A stretch of 64,000 bases of DNA, taken from positions 124,001 through 188,000 of the forward strand of contig NZ_LS974202.1 of assembly GCF_900157305.1 (NCBI RefSeq), in the 5' to 3' direction. The position numbers and the translations under genes were made by a program. This stretch comes from Mesotoga infera. GTDB taxonomy: Bacteria > Thermotogota > Thermotogae > Petrotogales > Kosmotogaceae. Of this stretch, positions 24,579 through 32,944 are shown in pieces. The notes beneath the pieces were generated by a model, which saw only the letters and a program-made list of their open reading frames with translations, did no database searches and was not told where the DNA came from. Numbering within the stretch: position 1 is the stretch's first letter; each line of letters opens with the position of its first letter.

Positions 24579-25135
24579 AACGATTACCTCCTTTTAATGA
24601 TCTGCAGGAAACAAAAAGATGGAACAATACTCCTGCTGAGATATTTCTGCACTTGTAAGAATTATACCAACTTGTCAGTCAGATACGTTCGCCTGCCCGA
24701 TGACTCTTTATTGTCTTGTCAGGTATCTATGGCTTTTCAGGAACCTTCATTTGTAATATCCTGAGATTCTCTGGTCGTTGCTCCGAAATTCTATATCTAA
24801 TTGTTTTCCGCAATCAAAAATAATATATATCGTTATTACAGGTTCTCAACTCTCCTTTCGACAGCTCTTTAAGAAAGACTAATAAAAAAACCTGTCTTCG
24901 TGCAGAGTGATGCAACGACTAGTATGAACGGCGATAGATTCCAGACGGATACTATTCCCGATAAATACGATGCCCCGAGATTGAGAATCGGTATGGAAAG
25001 AAGACCGTTATCGTTCCCCTCTTCAAAGAAAAGCCAGTAGATCTATATTATAAGCGGTTCACTCAATGGAATAATGTAGACGACTCTCCACTGTGCTGAG
25101 GAGACATGCCAGCTCTGCCGTTCCGTCGAACCTGA
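24579..25135. other. Gene-poor stretch upstream of the sugar operon
   Basis: Holds the sugar operon promoter near 24661-24669 and otherwise AT-rich sequence with stops in all frames. I see no supported gene; short frames here lack ribosome sites. It may be decayed DNA linked to the transposase remnant that follows. Confidence 0.5.
24661..24669 (-). promoter_or_regulatory. Extended -10 promoter of the sugar ABC operon
   Basis: On the minus strand TGGTATAAT (24669-24661) is a perfect TG-n-TATAAT, 82 nt before the GTG start. No clear -35 is seen, which is normal for extended -10 promoters. Confidence 0.55.
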
Positions 25136-25575
25136 CACCAGTATCCGGCTAATGTTTGGTCCGCCGACTTCCTCGAGTTGTACCTGAGAGGTAGAAAGCT
25201 CAGAATCCTTATTGTGATTGACAATTTCTCAAGGCTCGTCGTTGGAACACTGGTAGATTTCTTCATCCCCGCATCCAGAGTGTTGCCGGTCATTGAAAAG
25301 TCAATAGCCCTCTATTCAAGACCGAGAATCTTCAGAACTGACAATGCTCCGAGTTCATAGAGGGGAGATTGAACAGGTTCCTCTCCAATGCCAGGATAAG
25401 GCATGAGTTCATAGAGAAGGACAAGTCACAACAGAATGGCTTCAGCGAGTCATTCAATGCCAGATTCGGGGATGGATGCCTTAGAATGCTCGATCTCAAC
25501 CTCTTATACTTGTCTCACTTTTGGGAGTATATTACATGCTCTGGTCTTTACTACTCGAACAGGTCAGAATTGACT
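25136..25575 (+). pseudogene. Decayed DDE transposase (integrase core, IS3-like)
   Basis: Fragments of a retroviral-integrase-type transposase in two frames. The first reads PANVWSADFLE (first Asp), LRILIVIDNFSRLVVG and RIFRTDNAPSS (second Asp), then a stop at 25358-25360. After a frame change, RHEFIEKDKSQQNGFSESFN continues with the catalytic Glu. The N-terminal half and the usual C-terminal end are missing, and the last homologous residues are near 25575. A 12-nt string GAGTTCATAGAG occurs twice around the break, which may explain a slippage or deletion. No terminal inverted repeats could be found. The IS481 family is an alternative. Confidence 0.8.
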
Positions 25576-25850
25576 TCCATCTCCTCGATTCCTGTTTCCG
25601 ATTCCCTTCTCTTCTTCCTTTCTATTAGCTGTTACATACACGCATTCGTGAGATCCGTAGTCTCATTTGGCTGTAAAAAATGGGCTATCAAGGAAATTTT
25701 TGCATCGCTTTCCTGGTGGAGAGATAGGTAATGTGATACGTGGTAAAGTTGCATCATTCATTTTAAATAAAGCACTCTAAAGTGGGTAGCGTTTGGACAA
25801 ATCAATGACTGTATTTTGCCTCGCAAATACTCGATTGAGCTGTGCGTTCA

Positions 25851-25881
25851 CCTTAAAAAAATCTCCCTTTCGGGAGATTTT
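25851..25881 (-). terminator. Terminator of tRNA-Glu
   Basis: Read on the minus strand: AAAATCTCCC, tetraloop GAAA, GGGAGATTTT, then a run of T. It lies 36 nt downstream of the tRNA. Confidence 0.9.
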
Positions 25882-25916
25882 ACAACAAAATTTTAGAGAA
25901 AAAAGCGATTTAACCC

Positions 25917-25991
25917 TGGCAGCCCCACGGGGAATCGAACCCCGACCTTCGGACTGAGAATCCGGTGGACTAGCCGTTATCCTATGGGGCC
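25917..25991 (-). tRNA. tRNA-Glu, anticodon CTC
   Basis: A 75-nt cloverleaf including an encoded CCA. The acceptor GGCCCCA pairs with TGGGGCT (one G-T at 1:72) and G73 precedes CCA. The D stem is GGAT/GTCC. The anticodon loop TTCTCAG gives CTC, which reads GAG (Glu). The T stem is CGGGG/CCCCG with loop TTCGATT. The first anticodon-stem pair (C27-A43) is a mismatch. It has its own promoter and terminator. Confidence 0.95.
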
Positions 25992-26002
25992 AGACGAAAA
26001 TA

Positions 26003-26031
26003 ATAATATCATGGGCTCTGGCTTTTGTAAA
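26003..26031 (-). promoter_or_regulatory. Promoter of tRNA-Glu
   Basis: TTTACA (26031-26026), 17-nt spacer, TATTAT (26008-26003) on the minus strand, 12 nt before the first base of the tRNA. Confidence 0.85.
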
Positions 26032-26219
26032 GCACCCGATTCGGCATGCAATAGATCTATCACAGGATCAGTGGATTTCCGTCTCGACTAACGTAAAAAA
26101 TATGCAAAGAGCAATCCCTGATCTTGCCCGACTCTACTGAAGAGGGATCAAATATGTAAACAACTGCAGATGTTCGACGATCAATATAGATCCAGATTCT
26201 TTTACTTCGATACACAACG

Positions 26220-26248
26220 GTGGCAGAAGGGGTTAGTATTACTATAAT
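26220..26248 (+). promoter_or_regulatory. Probable promoter of the DUF5050-like gene
   Basis: GTGGCA (26220-26225), 17-nt spacer, perfect TATAAT (26243-26248). It lies 130 nt before the start codon. The rest of 26032-26369 shows no gene. Confidence 0.5.
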
Positions 26249-26315
26249 AGCGTAAAAGCTACGAGTATAACCGTAATTTAGCGCCGGGATTGATCTATGT
26301 TATCAACATCGGACC

Positions 26316-26353
26316 CACCGTGCTGCCTGTCGGGTTTGCTAAACCCCACGGTG
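26316..26353 (+). other. Two-part hairpin in the 5' leader of the DUF5050-like gene
   Basis: CACCGTG (26316-26322) pairs with CACGGTG (26347-26353), and inside it GGTTT pairs with AAACC over a 3-nt loop. It ends about 10 nt before the AAGGAG ribosome site, so it could affect translation. No U-run follows. Confidence 0.4.
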
Positions 26354-26378
26354 ACTGTAGGCAAAGGAGATGGCGGGT

Positions 26379-27605
26379 ATGAAGATGACTTTTCTGCCCA
26401 GTTCGCGTTTGGGCAAGTGGGGTTTTGCTCTGAGTATTTCTTTCGTGATTCTGATTTCTCTCCAGATAAGATTCTCGATAATACCGGTCCCGGTCTTTGC
26501 AACGGTATCTCTGGGAGTTGCGGGATTTGTAGCAGCTATTGTAGCTTTTATAAGGAAGGACAGGTCGATCGGGATATTAATCTCTATCGTAATCGGGGCG
26601 GTTATTCTCTTCGTGTTTGGATCTATATTGCTCGACTCGACGGATTTTTTCAAAGGGTTCCAAGTAGTAAAAGACTACTCGCAACGAACTGAAGGAAGCG
26701 ACATGTCGGGAGACGGGATGAATCTGGGAGAGATTTCCCAATCGGGCGATCAGATCTATATGGTAGTTAAGAATAGACTGTATAGAGTGAATTCCGACTG
26801 GACCGGACGGACGAAAGTGACCGATTTCCTGGTCAGCTCCATATTCATTTCAGACGAATGGATATACTTCACTGACGATCCCGACATAAGCAACCTGTAC
26901 AGAATGAAAAAGGACGGGAGCGAAAGAACGAAACTTAGCGAAGACAACGTAGCGCAGTACTGTGTTTCAGGTGACATGGTCCTCTACAGTACAAAGAAGA
27001 GTTTGGCTGAGTTCAACGAGATCAAGAAGAAAGCTATGACGTCTGTAGATCTTCTACTGGAAAGCGAGGCAGGAACCATCAACAAAATGAAAACCGACGG
27101 ATCGGAAAAAATAACCCTTTGTAAAGTCTCGCTGGAGCCCTGGAAAATAGAGATTCACGGTGAATGGATATACTACGAAGATTATGGCAAACTATATAAA
27201 ATAAAAATCGATGGAACCGAACGTGCCATGATCTCGGGAAAGGGCCGGTTCGGATATGTTACCGATACATGGCTCTACTTCATAGCCCTCAGGGACACAG
27301 GAACAGACGCCTATTACAATCTCGACGTTGTCAGAATGAAAATCGACGGCAGTGAAAGAAGCACTCTTGCCTCGCTGGACAAAGTCTACTTTTTTACTTT
27401 AGACGAAGGCTGGTTATATTTCGTTTTCAAATCAGAGAAGGGACTTCACAGAATGAGACCGGATGGAACTGAGATGCAGAAACTGAACAACATAAATATC
27501 TGGGCTCTAGACGGTGTGTCGGGTAACTGGATGTATATTTCCGACTATTCGGGAGCACGCTACCGCGTGAAACTCGATAGCTCGGTGGGAACCAGAATTA
27601 ACTGA
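26379..27605 (+). CDS. Membrane-anchored protein with DUF5050-like repeat domain
   Basis: A 408-residue protein. Residues ~10-85 contain three hydrophobic segments (FALSISFVILISL, VFATVSLGVAGFVAAIVAF, GILISIVIGAVILFVFGS). After that comes an outer or soluble domain of six repeats of about 45 residues, each with a core like LYRMKKDGSERTKLS, INKMKTDGSEKITL, LYKIKIDGTERAMIS, VVRMKIDGSERSTLA or LHRMRPDGTEMQKLN, following an aromatic strand such as EWIYFTDD. This is the DUF5050 / beta-propeller-like pattern; its function is unknown. I chose the ATG at 26379, 9 nt from AAGGAG, over the ATG at 26370 that abuts the site. It precedes a lipase-like gene. Confidence 0.75.
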   Translation: MKMTFLPSSRLGKWGFALSISFVILISLQIRFSIIPVPVFATVSLGVAGFVAAIVAFIRKDRSIGILISIVIGAVILFVFGSILLDSTDFFKGFQVVKDYSQRTEGSDMSGDGMNLGEISQSGDQIYMVVKNRLYRVNSDWTGRTKVTDFLVSSIFISDEWIYFTDDPDISNLYRMKKDGSERTKLSEDNVAQYCVSGDMVLYSTKKSLAEFNEIKKKAMTSVDLLLESEAGTINKMKTDGSEKITLCKVSLEPWKIEIHGEWIYYEDYGKLYKIKIDGTERAMISGKGRFGYVTDTWLYFIALRDTGTDAYYNLDVVRMKIDGSERSTLASLDKVYFFTLDEGWLYFVFKSEKGLHRMRPDGTEMQKLNNINIWALDGVSGNWMYISDYSGARYRVKLDSSVGTRIN

Positions 27606-27657
27606 TATGAAGAGTACCCTCCGCAGATATATAATCTACTTCGAGGGGGTGTGTGCT

Positions 27658-28449
27658 TTGTTCATAAGGAAGTGGACCGCTTTAGATGCAAGGGCTAATT
27701 TGATAATCTGTCACGGGATAGGCGAACATTCCGGCAGATACGACGCTTTCGCCTTTTTCCTGACATCCAGGGGCTTCAACGTCTTCTCGACAGACCTTCC
27801 AGGGCATGGGTTGCACCATGGTCAACGAGGTTACGTAGATTCTTTCGATGATCTTAAGAATGCCGTGGTCGATCTGGCGACGGCCGTGAGAAAGGAAAGG
27901 GATGAATTGCCTCTTTTCCTCTTCGGGCACAGTATGGGCGGTCTTATCGGTTCAAGGGTGATCGAGGAAAGCCCCAATATCTTCAGGGCTGCCGTTTTGA
28001 GTTCGCCTCATCTCTACTCCGCGAAAGAGTCTGTGAAGAAGCTTCTTCCAGTAGTCAAGCTCGTCAAGAAACTGGCGCCGAAGATCACGTTCAGTAGCTC
28101 ATCCAGGTTTGAACCTTCCGATCTCTCTCACAACAAGCTTGCGGTACAGCGGTATATAGACGATCCTTATGTTCATGACAGAGTTTCTCCCAATCTTTTT
28201 CTCGGAATGGAGGAGAATATTGAGATGGCCTTTTCGGAAGCGGAAAGGATCACGATACCGACTATGATAGTTATCGGAAGCGACGACAGGGTTATTGATC
28301 CCTCCGGTGCCAGGAAGTTCTATGAAGTGTTGAGATCGGAGAAGCGGTTTCTCGAGATAGCCGGAGGAATGCACGAAATGTTCGCAGATGAAGAGAGAAA
28401 GGACACTCTTTTCGAGGGAGTGGTCTCTTTCTTCTCAGAGTTCCTCTGA
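27658..28449 (+). CDS. Alpha/beta hydrolase, monoacylglycerol lipase-like
   Basis: A 263-residue serine hydrolase of the lysophospholipase / monoglyceride lipase group. The family motifs are LIICHGIGEHSGRY (oxyanion region), TDLPGHGLHHGQRG, the nucleophile elbow GHSMGG, the acid in IGSDDRVIDP and the base in GGMHEMFAD. I chose the TTG at 27658, 6 nt after GAGGGGGTG; the frame is open upstream to 27607 but only this start has a ribosome site and gives the family-like N-terminus. It is cytoplasmic. Its end overlaps the 3' end of the convergent ribF gene by 15 nt. Confidence 0.85.
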   Translation: MFIRKWTALDARANLIICHGIGEHSGRYDAFAFFLTSRGFNVFSTDLPGHGLHHGQRGYVDSFDDLKNAVVDLATAVRKERDELPLFLFGHSMGGLIGSRVIEESPNIFRAAVLSSPHLYSAKESVKKLLPVVKLVKKLAPKITFSSSSRFEPSDLSHNKLAVQRYIDDPYVHDRVSPNLFLGMEENIEMAFSEAERITIPTMIVIGSDDRVIDPSGARKFYEVLRSEKRFLEIAGGMHEMFADEERKDTLFEGVVSFFSEFL

Positions 28450-29322
28450 GTGGAGCTCAAGCCAGCGCCGTGCGATCTTTTCATCGTGCTTTATCTGTTC
28501 TATGAGCAACTGAAGGCCGTCGAACTTAAGTTCGGGTCTTATGAATTCCAGAAACTCTATCTCGATATTTTTATCGTAGAGGTCTCCGTAAAAATCGAAG
28601 TAATAGACTTCGTATTTCACCTCTTCAGTAACTTGCACGGTCGGTCTGAACCCTACGTTTAGCAGACCGAAAAGTTCTTTGCCTTCTATGTTCGATTTTA
28701 CGATGTAAACCCCCGATTTCGGAGTTACCAGGCGTTCTTCTCCACGCGTGATATTGGCCGTAGGAAAGCCCATCTTGGAGCCGAGCTGCTGGTCACGATA
28801 TACTCTTCCTCTTATCGAGTATCTTTTACCTAGTAGCGCGTTGGCCTGACGTATTTCACCTTTCGCCAGAGCTTCACGTATCCAGCTGCTGCTTATCCTC
28901 CGACCATCCAGCATACAGTCGGGAACAGTATCTACGAAAAAACCCATTTCACTTGCCATCTCTTCAAGCAGCGCAGTGTTCCCCTTCGCACCGTTTCCAA
29001 AGGTGAAATCTCTGCCCACAACGATGCCGTTCACTCCCTGCTCGATCAGACCGGTAACGAACTCGCGGGGCTCCAGGTGCTTTATCTCGGCCATGTTGGC
29101 CGTGATCACTTTATGGATCCCGGTCGAAAGAATCAATTCGATCCTTTGGGATACCGGGTAGATTATACCCGGGAAGTTCGGAAAGTAATATGCCCAAGGA
29201 TAAATTATGGAAATAGCCGAACTTCTGACACCGAGTCTCTCTGCCAGTTCGACCGTTCTTTTCATTATTCGACGGTGACCGAGGTGAACGCCGTCGAAGT
29301 TTCCGATGCAGGTCACACACAT
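28435..29322 (-). CDS. ribF: Bifunctional riboflavin kinase / FAD synthetase
   Basis: Makes FMN and then FAD from riboflavin. The N-terminal FAD synthetase half has CIGNFDGVHLGHR, the nucleotidyltransferase motif, and GIVVGRDFTFG and ISSSWIREAL further on. The C-terminal riboflavin kinase half has LGSKMGFPTANI and KSGVYIV. Length 295 residues is normal. I chose the ATG at 29322, just after the truB stop, because it gives the family N-terminus; an in-frame start at 29355 would run inside truB. Third gene of rbfA-truB-ribF, a common bacterial order. Confidence 0.94.
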   Translation of the reverse strand: MCVTCIGNFDGVHLGHRRIMKRTVELAERLGVRSSAISIIYPWAYYFPNFPGIIYPVSQRIELILSTGIHKVITANMAEIKHLEPREFVTGLIEQGVNGIVVGRDFTFGNGAKGNTALLEEMASEMGFFVDTVPDCMLDGRRISSSWIREALAKGEIRQANALLGKRYSIRGRVYRDQQLGSKMGFPTANITRGEERLVTPKSGVYIVKSNIEGKELFGLLNVGFRPTVQVTEEVKYEVYYFDFYGDLYDKNIEIEFLEFIRPELKFDGLQLLIEQIKHDEKIARRWLELHSEEL

Positions 29323-29323
29323 A

Positions 29324-30265
29324 TCATGCCCCGAGTACCTTTTCGAGTTTTGCAACCCTCTCCCAGGACTCTTCTCTCTGTAGTGTCTTCACAAAGGATG
29401 ACGTTCTTTCCGATCTGGCAACGGCGAGTAGTTTTTCGTCATTTCCCAGTATCCTTATTATCTCGTCTTTGACGAAGCTTCCAAGTATCCCTACGACGTT
29501 TCTGGCATGGACCTGGCCACCGAGAAGTACTCTCTGACTTTCCTGCTCGTTGAGGAGAAGCCCGGGCATGAAGTCGATAGCCTCTTCCAGAGTGATTATG
29601 GACAGATCTGAAACCTCCCCGAGCTGACTTGAAGAGTCCAACGAGAAAGGTCCCTGGGCTGTTCTCCTGAGATAGGTAGTTGTAGCGCCACAACCAAGGC
29701 GGTATCCAATATCCATTACCAGAGATCTTATGTACGTTCCCTTTGAAACCCTCGTTTTGAAGGAGATTTTCCGCCCTTCGAAGGAGATCTCATCTATCGA
29801 ATAGATCTGTACGCGACTGGGCGGGAGATTGATTATATTGCCCTCTCTAGCGAGTTTGTACAGGCGTTCTCCGTTATGTTTTTTTGCCGAGTAAGCCGGC
29901 GGCGTCTGCAGTTGTTTACCAATGAAAGATTTGAGAACCCCCGATATTTCCTCAAGCGAAAGGGCCGGCACCTCTCTTTCCTCGACGAGTTTGCCTGTGA
30001 GATCGAAGGTATCGGTTATCCTACCTAGCTCCAGCTCGGCTCTATAGGTTTTATCCATGTTCAGGAAGTATTCCAGTACCCTAGTTCCCTTACCTATGCC
30101 CACTATGATAAGTCCGCTGGCAAATGGATCGAGTGTACCCGAATGACCTACTTTCTTCGTCTGAAATTTACTACGAAGCACATTCACTACATCGTGGGAG
30201 GTCATGTTACAAGGTTTGTCTACGAGTATTATTCCGTCAGTTGTCTTCTGCATCTTGCTTTTCAT
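29324..30265 (-). CDS. truB: tRNA pseudouridine-55 synthase
   Basis: Converts U55 of the tRNA T loop to pseudouridine. Motifs are GIILVDKPCNMTSHDVV, the catalytic GHSGTLDPFASG with the essential Asp, KTYRAELELGRITDTFDLTG, PPAYSAKKHNGERLY and VSKGTYIRSLVMDIG. A C-terminal PUA-like domain follows. It overlaps rbfA by 29 nt if the ATG at 30265 is used; the ATG at 30253 is possible. Length 313 residues is usual. Confidence 0.95.
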   Translation of the reverse strand: MKSKMQKTTDGIILVDKPCNMTSHDVVNVLRSKFQTKKVGHSGTLDPFASGLIIVGIGKGTRVLEYFLNMDKTYRAELELGRITDTFDLTGKLVEEREVPALSLEEISGVLKSFIGKQLQTPPAYSAKKHNGERLYKLAREGNIINLPPSRVQIYSIDEISFEGRKISFKTRVSKGTYIRSLVMDIGYRLGCGATTTYLRRTAQGPFSLDSSSQLGEVSDLSIITLEEAIDFMPGLLLNEQESQRVLLGGQVHARNVVGILGSFVKDEIIRILGNDEKLLAVARSERTSSFVKTLQREESWERVAKLEKVLGA

Positions 30266-30608
30266 TCTCTATCTGTTGAAGCAGCCGAGCCACTCTGAGA
30301 GTGGCCTCTATGCCGATATCCTCTTTGAAACGTATCTCGGGAGCTTTGAACAACCTTATATTTTTGGCGATCGCCGTTCTGAAAATACCCTTGTCTTCGT
30401 TCAATCTGTCAACGAGCATCTTTTTCTTCTCTTCTTCGCCCATTGAGCTTATGTAGATCACCGCATATCTCTTGTCTTTGCTCAGCTCGACTCTGACTAT
30501 CGAAACCATTCCGACCGAAGGATCGTGACCGGCGTAAGATGAAAGAGCCTCCGTGAGAACTTTCTTGATCTCCGATTCCAGCATTTCTCTCCTGTGGCTG
30601 CTCGACAT
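30237..30608 (-). CDS. rbfA: Ribosome-binding factor A
   Basis: Small KH-fold factor that binds the 30S subunit and helps 16S rRNA 5'-end maturation, important in the cold. The protein has the family pattern HRREMLESEIKKVLTEAL at the N-terminus, VSIVRVELSKDKRYAVIYIS in the centre and PEIRFKEDIGIE near the end. The ATG at 30608 lies 6 nt from AGGAGGTG, better than the GTG at 30617 that sits on that site. First gene of the rbfA-truB-ribF operon. Confidence 0.92.
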   Translation of the reverse strand: MSSSHRREMLESEIKKVLTEALSSYAGHDPSVGMVSIVRVELSKDKRYAVIYISSMGEEEKKKMLVDRLNEDKGIFRTAIAKNIRLFKAPEIRFKEDIGIEATLRVARLLQQIENEKQDAEDN

Positions 30609-30757
30609 AGCTCTCACCTCCTGATCAATTATAACCCACCACTGCGGGAGTTTGTGGAAGAGCAGCTTTTAGCCTTGTAAGTATATTGACCACCGCCTGA
30701 AGCTCACAGTAGAAAACTATATAATAGAAGTAGCTTATAGCGAACGGAGTGGATGTA

Positions 30758-31447
30758 TTGAAAAGAAAGATGATTATGATTATAGCTTTGCTGTTGCTGG
30801 CTTCGCTCTTAACTGCTTTCACGATATGTATAGACCCGGGTCACCAGGAGAAAGCCAATCTCTCGCAAGAACAGATAGCGCCAGGATCGAAAGAGACCAA
30901 GGCTAAGGTCTCGATTGGAACCAAGGGTGTCAGCACAGGGATACCCGAGTATGTTTTCAATCTGGAGCTCTCTTTCATTCTGAGAGACAGGTTACAGGAA
31001 GAGGGCTTCAACGTATTTATGACAAGGGAGAGACACGATGTCGATATTAGCAACATAGAAAGGGCAGAGTTCGCCAACTCCATGGCTGCCGATCTGTGTA
31101 TAAGGATTCATGCTAATTACAGTTCGGATCCTTCGCTGAAGGGAACGATGCTCCTGATACCCTCCTCGACAGCTACCTATACCGCACCCATTTATGAAGA
31201 GAGCAGGAGGGCCGCCGAGAAGATCATGGCCAGTCTCCGGGAAATAGAGGGGATAACCTCGCTCGGAATAAGGGTTAGAGAAGATATGACCGGTTTCAAC
31301 TGGTCAAAGGTCCCCGTTCTGATTTTTGAGGCCGGGTTCATGTCCAATCCGGAAGAAGACGTGTTACTGGCCAGTCAGGATTACCGCGAGGCACTGGTCG
31401 AAGCTATCGTCTCGGGAGTTGTGGATTACTTTCTGAGCCGTCGATGA
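30758..31447 (+). CDS. N-acetylmuramoyl-L-alanine amidase (Amidase_3)
   Basis: Exported zinc amidase that cuts the bond between MurNAc and the peptide stem of peptidoglycan. A hydrophobic N-terminal segment (MIMIIALLLLASLLTAF) acts as signal or anchor. The zinc ligands are His29 (CIDPGHQ), Glu64 (PEYVFNLEL) and His118 (IRIHAN), and the catalytic Glu is in LIFEAGFMSN. About 230 residues, the catalytic domain only, with no AMIN or SPOR domain. The TTG start at 30758 is 6 nt from CGGAGTGG. It is divergent from rbfA; a TATAAT is present at 30720-30725. Confidence 0.9.
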   Translation: MKRKMIMIIALLLLASLLTAFTICIDPGHQEKANLSQEQIAPGSKETKAKVSIGTKGVSTGIPEYVFNLELSFILRDRLQEEGFNVFMTRERHDVDISNIERAEFANSMAADLCIRIHANYSSDPSLKGTMLLIPSSTATYTAPIYEESRRAAEKIMASLREIEGITSLGIRVREDMTGFNWSKVPVLIFEAGFMSNPEEDVLLASQDYREALVEAIVSGVVDYFLSRR

Positions 31448-31459
31448 TCGATCTGTGGT

Positions 31460-32203
31460 TCAAACGATAGACGAGAGATCGGTCAGGAAGTCTCTGATCT
31501 CGCTGCTGGCCGATTCGAAGAACTCCTGAGGATTCGTGTCTTTCAATATTGAGCCGCCTTTCATGAATAAAACCCTTGTGGCTATATTCCTTGCGAAATC
31601 GATTTCGTGGGTGACTATAACCATTGTTCTCCCTTCAGACGAGAGCCGTTTTATGACTCTCATAACTTCCCCAACGAGCGAGGGATCTAGTGCCGAAGTA
31701 GGTTCGTCCAGCAATACAATATCTGGCTCCATCACAAAGGCCCTGGCAATCCCGACCCGCTGTTGCTGACCACCAGACAGCTGTGAAGGAAAGCTGGCAG
31801 CCTTGTCTTCCAGACCTACCTGAGAGAGTTGCTTCAGGGCGATTTCTCTGGCCTCCCTCCACTTTTTGCCCAGTACTTTTACGAGGGGGAGCGCAACGTT
31901 GTCTATCACTCTCAGGTGACTGACGAGATTGAATCTTTGGAAGACGAATCCCACTTTTGCCCTGAAGAATCTGATAGATTTCCTGTCGCTCTTCACGGTC
32001 GAGCCTTTGAAGAGTATATCGCCGTCGTCGGGAGTGATGAGATGGTTTATGCACCTCAGCAGCGTAGTTTTTCCAGCCCCCGAAGGACCGAGAATTGCGA
32101 TAACATCTCCCTGCTTCACATCGAAGGAGACTCTCTTGAGAACAGAAAGGCTGTCGAAGGATTTTGAAATTCCTCTCACGCTGAGAATTTTATTTTCTGT
32201 CAT
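31460..32203 (-). CDS. Polar amino-acid ABC transporter ATPase (GlnQ/HisP-like)
   Basis: ATPase of about 247 residues that drives amino-acid import. It shows GPSGAGKTT (Walker A), VFQRFNLVSHLRVIDNV (Q loop, typical of the GlnQ/HisP group), LSGGQQQRVGIARAF (signature), IVLLDEPTSALDP (Walker B) and VTHE (switch His). The ATG overlaps the permease TGA (ATGA), showing translational coupling. Last gene of the three-gene operon behind a probable His attenuator, so histidine or a related cationic amino acid is the best guess for the substrate. Confidence 0.94.
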   Translation of the reverse strand: MTENKILSVRGISKSFDSLSVLKRVSFDVKQGDVIAILGPSGAGKTTLLRCINHLITPDDGDILFKGSTVKSDRKSIRFFRAKVGFVFQRFNLVSHLRVIDNVALPLVKVLGKKWREAREIALKQLSQVGLEDKAASFPSQLSGGQQQRVGIARAFVMEPDIVLLDEPTSALDPSLVGEVMRVIKRLSSEGRTMVIVTHEIDFARNIATRVLFMKGGSILKDTNPQEFFESASSEIRDFLTDLSSIV

Positions 32204-32934
32204 GGTATCACCATCTTCCTTTCGAGAGCTCTGCCGACGAATGACAGAGTCGATGTTATAAGCAAGTAGCAAAGGGCTAAAGCGATGTAGGATTCAAAAA
32301 CGGCCAGAGTCTGTGTGCCGACCTGCCTGGCCCTCATTGTGAGATCTCCGAGGGCTATTACTGAAACTAGCGAACTGTCTTTAACGAGGCTAACCAGTTG
32401 CCCGATAAGGGGAGGAATAGATATCTTGAAGGCTTGAGGAAAGATGATCGAGAACATTATCTGTCGCCTGTACAGTCCCATAGCCTCGCCAGCCTCGATT
32501 TCCCCGGCTGGCACCGCTTCGATACCGGCTCTGAATATCTCTCCCACATAAGCGCCCTCAAAGAGAGAGAGAGAAACCACTCCCGCCCAGAAACGGTCGA
32601 TATTTATCGCCGATCCAAAGCCGTAGTAAACGAGCAAAATGATCACAAGGAGCGGCATATTTCTGAAGAACCACACGTACATGGTACCTGCATCTTTTAA
32701 AAACACCGAATGTGAAGTTCTCGCCAGCGACACGACTATTCCGACCACGATAGCGAAACCGAGAGCGATTACACTCAACTCCAGAGTTGTGACAAGCCCA
32801 TCCAGGAACAACTTGTAGTATCTGGGCAGCACTTTCCAGTTGAATGGATATACCTGTGAAACTGAAAAGTAGGAGAACCAAATCAGTCCGGCCACAAACA
32901 ACCCCAGCGTTATACGTGAAACCGCTCTCTTCAT
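32200..32934 (-). CDS. Polar amino-acid ABC transporter permease (HisM/GlnP-like)
   Basis: Inner-membrane permease of 244 residues with about five membrane spans. The family features are GLVTTLELSVIALGFAIVVG near the start, the LLVIILLVYYGFG segment, and the EAA-type loop EIEAGEAMGLYRRQIMFSIIFPQA. There is a single permease gene, so the channel is probably a homodimer. It starts 10 nt after the binding-protein stop. Confidence 0.93.
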   Translation of the reverse strand: MKRAVSRITLGLFVAGLIWFSYFSVSQVYPFNWKVLPRYYKLFLDGLVTTLELSVIALGFAIVVGIVVSLARTSHSVFLKDAGTMYVWFFRNMPLLVIILLVYYGFGSAINIDRFWAGVVSLSLFEGAYVGEIFRAGIEAVPAGEIEAGEAMGLYRRQIMFSIIFPQAFKISIPPLIGQLVSLVKDSSLVSVIALGDLTMRARQVGTQTLAVFESYIALALCYLLITSTLSFVGRALERKMVIP

Positions 32935-32944
32935 CTTTCTAACC

